A DNA stretch of 11,327 nt from an uncultured Bacteroidota bacterium. GTDB taxonomy: Bacteria > Bacteroidota > Bacteroidia > Chitinophagales > Chitinophagaceae. The position numbers were made by a program, and so were the translations under genes. How positions within the stretch are numbered: position 1 is the first letter of the stretch; every line of letters starts with the position of its first letter. Location of the stretch: positions 1 through 11,327 of the forward strand of contig CAIVHI010000111.1 in NCBI GenBank assembly GCA_903905685.1, in the 5' to 3' direction. This document shows, in pieces, positions 1 to 6,280 of the stretch. The notes under the pieces were generated by a model. That model made no database searches and was not told the DNA's origin. It worked only from the letters and a program-made list of their open reading frames with translations.

Positions 1-1998
1 CCAGTAGCGGTTCAGGTAGTCTGTGGTGTTGGCATTGTTGGGGTCTTTAATGTTGTTGAGGTTGATGCCCTCGAAGGCTCCCGAATCGAACGCAGTGGAG
101 GCCGTTGCAAGTGCAATCGGACTAAAGTTGCCCAACGAGTCGCCAACGGGGAAGAAGAAGGTATCGTTGGCAGCCAACAGTTTCTTGACCCTGCCGGTGC
201 GCTGCGGTACAATCATGGAAGTACCCGAGAACGTGCCCGATATGGGTGCGGCATTATACCCCAACACCAAGTTGACGGTACCAGTCTTCAGCAAGCCGGC
301 CAGCAACGTCAACGAATCGTTCACAAACATGTCGTTGGTAAGCGTGGCACTGCCGGCATCGTTCATCTGTGCATTGTAGAAGGTGGTGGGGTAAATGCCG
401 CCGACGGTTTTGGCCAATGTGCCGCCAAATACCACGGTGCCGTTCTCGGCAGTGAATGCGGTTGCACCGGCGTTGTTCACCCAGTTGCGGTTGGCGGTAA
501 TGGTGTAGTTGGAGGGGGAAGCATCGAGTGTTCCCGAGGTGAGCGTGATGTTGCCGTTGGCTACAGGCGAAGACGCAAGGGTAATCAGCGCGCCGGGCTT
601 GATTACCGTAAGGCTGCCCAAATTCGTGATTGTCGTCGGCAATTCCAACCCTGTTGTTACCGCAAGGTTGTTGGGGCCACCGGTGGTGTACCTAACATTC
701 ACTACCGAGGCACCCGTTGCTCCCCACAAGGGAGCCGAAGTCAATACCCCATTGTCACGGTTTAGGGTGGTGGCATTGTTCATAGTCAGGTAGGCGCTGT
801 CGTTGAGGGTACCGTTGTAGAGGTTCAGGGTATTGCTTACCACCATGCCGTTGCGTAAGGTCAAAGACCCTGTGCTGTTGTAGGTGAACGTCCTGATGTT
901 GTTGGTAGTGCCTATCGTCGTCTGATTGAAGTAGAAGCTGTCCAAATTGAAGGGGCTGGCTACGGTAAGGTTGGAGTTTGCGCCACCCGTAATTTGGTTG
1001 GTCGTGGCATTCATGCCCGCCGTAATTCCCTTGATGGTCAGCGTGAATGCGCCTATTGCAAGGCGACCTGTTACGAAGTCGAGCACCGTGCCGGAGTCAA
1101 GCGTAGTGGAACGGGTAAGGGTGACGCCTGCGGTGTCGTTAATGACGAGGGTTGCGGGAGGTGCCAAGGTAGCCGGCAGGCCGGTGCCCGTTGTTTGAGC
1201 AATGGTGCCCAAGTAGATGTAGTTGGCGGTGGCAGGAAACGTTCGTCCCGACGTCATGCGGATACAGCCCGATGCAGTTGGAGACGCGGAAATGCCGGGA
1301 TTGGTGCCGGTGGCGAGCGTGCCTGCCGCACCCAGAACAAAGGTGCCGGTGTTGCCTGCGCCCAAGGTATACCCTTGGCAGTTCAACGTGCCCTTTACCG
1401 TAAAGGTGCGCCCAACACCCCCCAGCGGACGGAGGCTAACATTGCCCGCAAGCTGGATGAAACTGCCCGCCAACACGTTGTAGTTCATGCGGCCACCCGG
1501 ATTGGCTGTACTGGTAACGGTCAATATTTGTGGCGAGGCAAACGTGGTGCCGCCATTGAAGTTGAAGGTACCGTTACCGAATCCGGCACCCGTATGCGCA
1601 ATGTAGGAACTGCCCGCCAAGCTGAGATTGCCTCCCAGGTTGATGACAAAATTGAAGGTGCCCGTTGTGGACGAGATGTGCTCGCCCGTACCATTGATGG
1701 TGAGGTTGCCCGCAATGTTGATGGTATCGTTGTTGGACAGCGTGATTCGGGTATTGGTTCCCGAGAAGCCCACACTTCCGGCTACGGTCCATGTATGGGC
1801 TGTCGCCAAGGTCATGTTGTTTTGGATGGTCCAGGTGTCGCCCGATGAATCGAAGGTCGTGGGTGCAATAAGCCCTGTGGCCACATCAACCCAAGAACCC
1901 AAGCTGTCTACCGCGCCGGCAACATTGGTTTGCCATGCCGTAGCTCCGGCAGTGTATGCCGTAAATAATGCCGCAATAAGGCACATCATCCTTTTCAT
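1..1998 (-). CDS. Large secreted surface protein, probable T9SS cargo (partial, C-terminus beyond window)
   Basis: Reading the minus strand from the ATG at 1996-1998 gives 666 codons without a stop to the window edge, so the gene is incomplete at its 3' end. The N-terminus MKRMMCLIAALFTAYTAGATA is a classic Sec signal peptide: basic start, hydrophobic core, small residues before a likely cut near residue 21. The mature part is rich in Thr, Asn, Gly, Ser and Ala with recurring beta-strand patterns such as INIAGNLTING and INLGGNLSLAGSS, which suggests a repetitive beta-helix or beta-sandwich exoprotein. Near the edge, FFFPVGDS (residues 614-621) followed by LNRYW (662-666) matches a module often found just before the type IX secretion C-terminal signal in Bacteroidota surface proteins (from memory of the family). 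The sorting domain itself is not visible. No enzymatic motif is seen; an adhesin or cell-surface/matrix role is inference. Confidence 0.85.
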   Translation of the reverse strand, partial: MKRMMCLIAALFTAYTAGATAWQTNVAGAVDSLGSWVDVATGLIAPTTFDSSGDTWTIQNNMTLATAHTWTVAGSVGFSGTNTRITLSNNDTINIAGNLTINGTGEHISSTTGTFNFVINLGGNLSLAGSSYIAHTGAGFGNGTFNFNGGTTFASPQILTVTSTANPGGRMNYNVLAGSFIQLAGNVSLRPLGGVGRTFTVKGTLNCQGYTLGAGNTGTFVLGAAGTLATGTNPGISASPTASGCIRMTSGRTFPATANYIYLGTIAQTTGTGLPATLAPPATLVINDTAGVTLTRSTTLDSGTVLDFVTGRLAIGAFTLTIKGITAGMNATTNQITGGANSNLTVASPFNLDSFYFNQTTIGTTNNIRTFTYNSTGSLTLRNGMVVSNTLNLYNGTLNDSAYLTMNNATTLNRDNGVLTSAPLWGATGASVVNVRYTTGGPNNLAVTTGLELPTTITNLGSLTVIKPGALITLASSPVANGNITLTSGTLDASPSNYTITANRNWVNNAGATAFTAENGTVVFGGTLAKTVGGIYPTTFYNAQMNDAGSATLTNDMFVNDSLTLLAGLLKTGTVNLVLGYNAAPISGTFSGTSMIVPQRTGRVKKLLAANDTFFFPVGDSLGNFSPIALATASTAFDSGAFEGINLNNIKDPNNANTTDYLNRYW

Positions 1999-2349
1999 GT
2001 AATGGAATTTATCGTGTAAATAATTTATAAAATGCGTAGTGTAATGACTGAATATTTGGTTGTGATTGCGAAGGTACTGGTTTTCAAATTGATATTCATT
2101 TATTCGCCATTAATGGGAACGGATGGCGTTCAAGTTGCCCCGCAAAAAATCGCATTTCTTGGATTGAAAATTAATATTTGGCACTCCAAATCGCACCATT
2201 AGCCAATAATACATTATGCAAAAATTAACATTCCGCGAAGGCCGAAGGGGCTCGAACGACATCTCCAGAATCATCCGTCGGGTAGTCAATGCCTGCATAA
2301 TCGCCTATCCCCAGATGCATGGCTCATTGGAGTGCCGGTAACGCGACCA
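1999..2349. other. Intergenic region between MFS exporter and surface-protein gene
   Basis: This 351-bp AT-rich gap lies downstream of the MFS exporter stop and upstream of the surface-protein start. Besides the -7 candidate at 2069-2076 it holds a GC-rich patch around 2236-2260 with the repeated motif CGAAGG, which does not fold into a clean hairpin. A 62-codon minus-strand open frame at 2110-2298 has no recognisable domain and is probably chance. I see no tRNA, no clear riboswitch and no obvious intrinsic terminator for the exporter. Confidence 0.5.
2069..2076 (-). promoter_or_regulatory. Possible -7 element of the surface-protein gene
   Basis: TACCTTCG on the minus strand matches the Bacteroidota TAnnTTTG element at all but one base and is followed by CA, as is common at these promoters. 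It would give a leader of about 60 nt. No TTG at the expected -33 distance is seen, so the call rests on one element. Confidence 0.4.
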
Positions 2350-3927
2350 TCAATGCATGGCATCCTCAATATTAACCAACTTCTTTGTCGTCTTCACAAA
2401 AATCAGCACGAATGGTACGCATATCAGGAACATCACCCCCACCCAGAGGAACACGTCGACATAGGAAAGCAAGGTAGACTGCATAGTGACGGAGCCCTCC
2501 ATGAGTTGCAATGCCGACTTGGCAGCGGTATTGGGCGCCAAGCCCTTTGCAGTCAAGCCGGCGGTGAGCGACTCCACGCGCTGCTGCACGGCCGGATTGG
2601 TGACGTCGAGCTTGGACACCATGTGGGTGCGGTGGATTTGCGTGCGGCGGGTGACGTACGTGGATATCAACGCCACCCCGAAAGACCCTCCCAATTGCCG
2701 CATCATGCCCGAAAACGCTGCACCCTGCCCAATCTGTCTCCCAGTTAAGGTGGACAGCGACATGGTGCTGATGGGCACCGACAGTAACCCCATGCCGAAG
2801 CCCCGCAAGATGAGTATCCAAAAGAAGTTGACACTACCGGTGTAGGGCGTGAGTATCATGGATGCCAGCAGACTGTAAATGAAGAATATGCTCATACCAG
2901 AGGCTATCAACCATTTTTGCGGCACACCTCGCTGGATGAACTGCCCCACAATGGGCATCATGAGAGCAGTGAACAGCGTGCTGGGCAGTTGCAGCATACC
3001 CGCATCTTGGGCTGTCCATCCCAGCATAGACTGGGTGTAGATGGGGATGATGAAGGTGCTGCCGAACAAGCCGAAGCCCAACACGAACGACAACATGACG
3101 CCTATGCGCAAATTGTTGTTTTTCAATACCCTAAGTTCCACAATGGGATAGCGGTACACTAGTTCGCGCCAAATGAAGAAAAAGAACGTGAGCCCAGACA
3201 CGATGGCCAACGAGAGGATGAGGGTGCTGTTGAACCAATCGTCTTCCTGCCCCTTCTCCAAAATGAACTGAAGCGAACTGACCGCCACGGCCAGCAATGC
3301 TATGCCCAAGAAATCGACATTTTTCAGCGGTGTTTTTTCCTGATACTTGGGGCTGCGCACGAATGCCAACGTGAGCATGGTGGCAATGATGCCTACGGGG
3401 AGATTGATGTAGAAGATGAACGGCCATGAGAAGTTGTCGACGATGTAACCGCCGAGGGGTGGCCCAAGGGTGGGCCCTACGATAACGCCCAGCACATAAA
3501 TGGCTTGCGCCATGGGCCGTTTTTCGGGCGGGTAGCTTTCTGTGATGATGGTTTGGGAGGTGACCAACAGCGCGCCGCCGCCCAAACCCTGCATGAACCT
3601 GAAAATCACCAACTCCCACAAACCGTGGGCATTGCCGCACAGGAACGAACACGTGGTGAACATGATGATGGAGGCCGCAAAATAGTTGCGCCGGCCAAAC
3701 TGTTGCGACAGCCAACTCGTCATGGGCACTACAATTACATTGGCCAAGGAGTAGGCGGTAATCACCCAACTGATTTCGTTGAGCGTCGCATTGAGGCTGC
3801 CACGCATATCGTTGAGCGCCACATTCACGATCGTGGAGTCCACGATTTCGAGCAGGGCGCAGAACACTGCGGTGATGGTGATGATGACCCGTCGCGAGCC
3901 GTATTCTACGAGTGATTCTTGCTGCAT
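2350..3927 (-). CDS. DHA2-family (EmrB/QacA-type) MFS multidrug exporter
   Basis: A 525-residue, 14-TM inner-membrane drug:H+ antiporter of the major facilitator superfamily. Diagnostic motifs are all present: motif D1 around residues 24-39 (LLEIVDSTIVNVAL, with the membrane Asp of DHA2 pumps), motif A after TM2 (SWLSQQFGRR, 71-80), the RFMQGLGGG segment (110-118), and the antiporter motif C GPTLGPPLGG (151-160) followed by FSWPFIFYINLPVG (167-179). Length is normal for EmrB. It starts 28 bp after the marR stop on the same strand, so the two are very likely co-transcribed and repressed by MarR. EmrB proteins usually work with a periplasmic adaptor (EmrA) and an outer-membrane channel; neither is in this window, so partners would be encoded elsewhere or the pump acts alone. 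The substrate cannot be read from the sequence. Confidence 0.93.
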   Translation of the reverse strand: MQQESLVEYGSRRVIITITAVFCALLEIVDSTIVNVALNDMRGSLNATLNEISWVITAYSLANVIVVPMTSWLSQQFGRRNYFAASIIMFTTCSFLCGNAHGLWELVIFRFMQGLGGGALLVTSQTIITESYPPEKRPMAQAIYVLGVIVGPTLGPPLGGYIVDNFSWPFIFYINLPVGIIATMLTLAFVRSPKYQEKTPLKNVDFLGIALLAVAVSSLQFILEKGQEDDWFNSTLILSLAIVSGLTFFFFIWRELVYRYPIVELRVLKNNNLRIGVMLSFVLGFGLFGSTFIIPIYTQSMLGWTAQDAGMLQLPSTLFTALMMPIVGQFIQRGVPQKWLIASGMSIFFIYSLLASMILTPYTGSVNFFWILILRGFGMGLLSVPISTMSLSTLTGRQIGQGAAFSGMMRQLGGSFGVALISTYVTRRTQIHRTHMVSKLDVTNPAVQQRVESLTAGLTAKGLAPNTAAKSALQLMEGSVTMQSTLLSYVDVFLWVGVMFLICVPFVLIFVKTTKKLVNIEDAMH

Positions 3928-3955
3928 AGGCTTTTCGGCGGCAGAGCATGCCGGG

Positions 3956-4417
3956 TCAGGCTGGGATTGATGGGGTTTTCAGGTTGTTTTCCACTTGTTG
4001 AAGCACCTTGGAGCAGTGGTCCAATTCGGCGGCACCGAGGGTGCGTCCGGCGGCATCGAACATGTCCTCAATAAAGGGCATTATCGTGAGGCGCAACGCT
4101 CGGCCCTCATCGGTGAGGTAGATGAGCTTGTTGCGCCGGTCGGCAGCGTCTTCCTTACGGAACACCAGGCTGCGTTTAGCCAAATTGTCTATCAGCCCCG
4201 TCACGCCGGCCTTGTCCTTCACCGTGATATTGGCTATTTCCTGCTGGTTGATACCCTCGGTCTTCCATAAGCAGGCCAATACCTGAAACATTTCGTAAGT
4301 GAGGTCTATGTCGTGCTCGCGCAGTTTGTTTTGGATGTACCGTCGGTAGGCGGCATGAACCGCCGCCACCCTACGTGTCAATTCTTGTGCTGCGGCATGT
4401 GTGGTGTCTATCAACAT
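3956..4417 (-). CDS. MarR-family winged-helix transcriptional regulator
   Basis: A 153-residue protein of normal MarR size. Helical dimerisation segments flank a winged helix-turn-helix: INQQEIANITVKDKAGVTGLIDNLAKRSLV (about residues 56-85) carries the recognition helix, and DAADRRNKLIYLTDEG (90-105) is the typical MarR wing with its DRR motif. MarR proteins bind palindromic operators as dimers and release DNA when they bind small phenolic or other ligands. It is the first gene of a two-gene unit with the MFS exporter 28 bp downstream, the usual repressor-pump arrangement. A 13-bp palindrome 49 bp upstream of the start codon is a candidate autoregulatory operator. No cysteine sits in an obvious redox-sensing position of the OhrR type; C49 and C135 are the only cysteines. 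The inducing ligand is unknown. Confidence 0.93.
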   Translation of the reverse strand: MLIDTTHAAAQELTRRVAAVHAAYRRYIQNKLREHDIDLTYEMFQVLACLWKTEGINQQEIANITVKDKAGVTGLIDNLAKRSLVFRKEDAADRRNKLIYLTDEGRALRLTIMPFIEDMFDAAGRTLGAAELDHCSKVLQQVENNLKTPSIPA

Positions 4418-4433
4418 GTGGTTGGATTCCGGA

Positions 4434-4466
4434 TAAAAATAATGCGGCTTCGCGATACCCGTGCAA
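4434..4466 (-). promoter_or_regulatory. Possible promoter of marR-exporter unit
   Basis: Minus strand TATTTTTA (4434-4441) matches TAnnTTTG in all but the last base, with a TTG at 4464-4466, 22 nt upstream. Predicted transcription would begin about 10 nt before the marR ATG, giving a very short leader. AT-rich matches like this occur by chance, so this is tentative. Confidence 0.35.
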
Positions 4467-4478
4467 CTTGCCGCAAGT
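4466..4478. promoter_or_regulatory. Candidate MarR operator (perfect 13-bp palindrome)
   Basis: ACTTGC-C-GCAAGT is a perfect inverted repeat with a 1-nt centre, 49 bp before the marR start. Its TTGC/GCAA half-sites resemble those of the E. coli mar operator (TTGCC...GGCAA). It abuts the proposed -33 element of the marR promoter, so a bound repressor would block transcription of marR and the exporter. Binding by this MarR is inference. Confidence 0.45.
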
Positions 4479-4486
4479 CGGGAAGC

Positions 4487-4523
4487 ACGTCAGACGGCAA
4501 CAAACTTTGCAGCCATCTGACGT
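4487..4523. repeat. Imperfect 12-bp inverted repeat between dehydrogenase and marR
   Basis: Arms ACGTCAGACGGC (4487-4498) and GCCATCTGACGT (4512-4523) pair at 11 of 12 positions (12 if a wobble is allowed on the RNA), with a 13-nt loop. No T-run follows on either strand, so it is not a standard intrinsic terminator. It could be a second regulator-binding site, a transcript-stabilising hairpin at the 3' end of the dehydrogenase mRNA, or part of the marR leader region. Confidence 0.6.
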
Positions 4524-4559
4524 ACCTATACCCCGCTGTCGCGGATAATAAAGAGTAGT

Positions 4560-5312
4560 TTACTGGGCCAAGTAGCCGCCGTCCACGTTGTAGTAGGAGC
4601 CGGTTACGAAGGAAGCCTTGTCTGAATTGAGCCAAAGGCACAGTTCAGACACTTCCTCGGGCGTGCCTAAGCGGTTCATGGGGTGGAGGCCGGCAATGCT
4701 TTTCAGCATGCCTTCATCAAGCGACTTCGTGAGCAGTGGCGTGAGGATGTAACCCGGGCCCACGGCATTGATGCGCACGTTCTTATCGGCATACTCCAGT
4801 GCGGCGGTCTCGGTGAGGCCGATGACCCCGTGTTTGGCGGCGACGTAGGCCGGCGAAAACCGCGTGCCCACTTTGCCGAGGATGGAAGCCATGTTCACGA
4901 TGCTGCCACCACCGCAAGCCAACATGGCCGGAATTTGGTAGCGCATACCGTAGAACACGCCATTGAGGTTGATGTCGATGACTTTTTGCCAGCCGTCGAT
5001 AGGGTAGGAACCGGTGGGTGCAATGGGGCCGCCAATGCCGGCATTGTTGACGGCAATGTGCAAACCGCCATAAGTGGCAGTGGCGATATCCACCACCTTC
5101 AAGCCGTCTTCGGGCTTGGACGAATCGGCATGCACGAAAACGGCCACCCCGCCTGCAGTGTGGATGTCGGCCACGGTGGCATTGCCGCCGGCTTCATCCA
5201 AATCGGTCACCACTACCGATGCCCCGTGTTGCGCATACAGCAACGCCACAGCGCGACCTATGCCCGACCCGCCACCCGTAACGATGGCCACCTTTTTATC
5301 GAGAAGTTTCAT
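4560..5312 (-). CDS. Short-chain dehydrogenase/reductase (classical SDR)
   Basis: A 250-residue cytosolic NAD(P)-dependent oxidoreductase with a complete classical SDR core. The Rossmann nucleotide loop TGGGSGIG is at residues 12-19, the acidic D37 at the end of beta-2 favours NAD(H) over NADP(H), NNAG is at 89-92, and the catalytic tetrad is N115, S143, Y156 and K160. The C-terminal VDGGY (243-247) is typical of FabG-like and glucose-1-dehydrogenase-like members. Substrate cannot be assigned. I chose the ATG at 5310-5312, which puts the TGxxxGIG loop at the usual distance from the N-terminus; an in-frame ATG at 5346-5348 would add 12 residues (MAVPKGWVSTWK), but it lies inside a stable hairpin and adds sequence atypical for the family. 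The gene has its own promoter. marR follows 142 bp downstream on the same strand, so shared control is possible but not shown. Confidence 0.92.
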   Translation of the reverse strand: MKLLDKKVAIVTGGGSGIGRAVALLYAQHGASVVVTDLDEAGGNATVADIHTAGGVAVFVHADSSKPEDGLKVVDIATATYGGLHIAVNNAGIGGPIAPTGSYPIDGWQKVIDINLNGVFYGMRYQIPAMLACGGGSIVNMASILGKVGTRFSPAYVAAKHGVIGLTETAALEYADKNVRINAVGPGYILTPLLTKSLDEGMLKSIAGLHPMNRLGTPEEVSELCLWLNSDKASFVTGSYYNVDGGYLAQ

Positions 5313-5338
5313 CTTCCATGTTGAAACCCACCCTTTTG

Positions 5339-5357
5339 GCACCGCCATAGGCGGTGC
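5339..5357. repeat. Perfect 8-bp hairpin in dehydrogenase leader
   Basis: GCACCGCC-ATA-GGCGGTGC is a perfect GC-rich inverted repeat with a 3-nt loop. It lies between the proposed promoter and the start codon of the dehydrogenase, about 27 nt from the ATG, and contains the alternative upstream ATG in its loop. No T-run follows on the minus strand, so termination is unlikely; an operator or an mRNA leader structure fits better. Confidence 0.65.
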
Positions 5358-5374
5358 GGAGCAGATTACGATGA

Positions 5375-5406
5375 TAAAGGTAAATGCATGACGGTTAAGG
5401 AGTCAA
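5375..5406 (-). promoter_or_regulatory. Promoter of short-chain dehydrogenase
   Basis: Minus-strand TACCTTTA (5375-5382; one mismatch to TAnnTTTG) with TTG at 5404-5406, 21 nt upstream, fits the Bacteroidota primary sigma factor consensus for both elements and spacing. Transcription would start near 5367, leaving a leader of about 55 nt that contains the 5339-5357 hairpin. Confidence 0.55.
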
Positions 5407-5530
5407 CCATTATTTGGTAATTAACAAATGGCTAATAAAAGTGTAAGCCTATTTCAGGACGGGTAAGACGACTCCAACATGGCACCAATCCCCAATGGGC
5501 TCACCTTTTCCCTCGTCCGATGTGTGTGGG

Positions 5531-6007
5531 TTACAACTTCGTTCCGGAAAAGGTCTCGGAACAAGACAATGAAAACACTTGTCCGCCGCCTTCTTGGTCT
5601 ACCGCCACCCCACTGTACCAAACGCTGTCGTAGTAGGGCGAAAACTTCAAGCTGCCTCCGCCGCCTAATCCATAAGTATCGGGACACCCGAAGTATATCA
5701 ACCTATAGGAATTGGACGGGTCATAAACGAAATATCCGCTACTCCCAGCCAAACCCATAAATACGCAGGCGGTACATGAATGATTCGTGGTAAACGTGTC
5801 CCCGGAAACCCTTGATACCATGAACCTGAAACTGTATGTGGTATCATAGCTTGAGTCGCGGGCCGGATACCAGCCGCTCGTATAGTTGTAGGTGAAATGC
5901 ACCGTACCCACATAAGTGCCAAGTATAGCATTCAGAGGGGAATCATCTAAACCCGATTTCCGACAGGAAACCAAGCACCCCAAGAAGACTAATGTTACGA
6001 ATATCAT
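5531..6007 (-). CDS. Small Bacteroidota lipoprotein of unknown function
   Basis: A 158-residue protein with a lipoprotein signal peptide: a hydrophobic start then the lipobox LVSC, making C15 the lipidated residue of the mature protein. The mature chain is rich in Tyr, Ser, Thr and Gly, predicted mainly beta-strand, with four further cysteines (C78, C81, C108, C149) that could form disulfides in the periplasm or at the cell surface. The layout, GTYVGTVHFTYN near the start, VSGDTFTTNH in the middle and FSGTK at the very end, resembles a loose class of short Bacteroidota lipoproteins with a G-x-Y-x-G opening and F-x-G-x-K close (from memory of such proteins, not a named domain). An in-frame stop just upstream fixes the ATG at 6005-6007. 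It has its own promoter and no functional partner beside it; no role can be assigned. Confidence 0.82.
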   Translation of the reverse strand: MIFVTLVFLGCLVSCRKSGLDDSPLNAILGTYVGTVHFTYNYTSGWYPARDSSYDTTYSFRFMVSRVSGDTFTTNHSCTACVFMGLAGSSGYFVYDPSNSYRLIYFGCPDTYGLGGGGSLKFSPYYDSVWYSGVAVDQEGGGQVFSLSCSETFSGTKL

Positions 6008-6045
6008 TATTGAAGCCTACCATTCATCGGCAGCAAATTAAAACG

Positions 6046-6053
6046 CAAATATA
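6046..6053 (-). promoter_or_regulatory. Perfect -7 element of lipoprotein gene
   Basis: TATATTTG on the minus strand is an exact TAnnTTTG match followed by CG, 38 bp before the ATG. No TTG is present at the -33 distance. The expected leader is about 30 nt. Confidence 0.6.
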
Positions 6054-6219
6054 CAATTGTTTTTTTACACGATCATCGGATTCCATACAACAGACGTTGT
6101 GGGCCAAATATCCCTTTTTCGTTTCTACCGCGCCTACTTTATGATTTCGGACAATTGGTCGCCAAAATGTTTTATTCGGAATCCGTCACTGTAGACCTTT
6201 TGGACCCACCCCCACCCAC

Positions 6220-6257
6220 AAAAAAAAGTCCGGGGCAAGTCTTGCGACCTGCCCCGG
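6220..6257 (-). terminator. Rho-independent terminator of dnaK
   Basis: On the minus strand a 12-bp stem (arms 6246-6257 and 6230-6241, one G-U wobble) closes on a GCAA tetraloop and is followed after AC by eight T residues (6220-6227). It lies 23 bp past the dnaK stop codon. This is a strong intrinsic terminator and isolates dnaK from the downstream lipoprotein gene. Confidence 0.92.
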
Positions 6258-6280
6258 CTTCCTGTTTACATGGATTGAAG

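Noticed and set aside
994..1848. 284-codon open frame on the plus strand inside the surface-protein gene
   Set aside because: Its translation has no recognisable domain and is rich in Gly/Arg/Cys typical of antisense frames; the minus-strand frame has a signal peptide and a Bacteroidota surface-protein module, so this is a shadow of its codon bias.
2236..2270. tRNA-like 3' end (TTCGAG in a GC-rich context on the minus strand)
   Set aside because: The would-be T-stem does not pair and there is no acceptor stem or anticodon arm around it.
2110..2298. 62-codon minus-strand open frame in the gap after the MFS exporter
   Set aside because: No domain, no promoter or ribosome binding site, and an AT-rich odd composition; most likely chance.
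2315..2361. Direct repeat ATGCATGGC at 2315-2323 and 2353-2361
   Set aside because: Only 9 bp, self-complementary core, one copy lies in the exporter's last codons; no sign of an attachment site or mobile element.
3131..3949. 272-codon open frame on the minus strand overlapping the MFS exporter
   Set aside because: It is a +1/-1 shadow rich in His and Arg with no family features, in the region where the exporter frame has intact MFS motifs.
4487..4523. Intrinsic terminator for the dehydrogenase
   Set aside because: The stem is good but no T-run follows on either strand; kept as an inverted repeat of unknown role.
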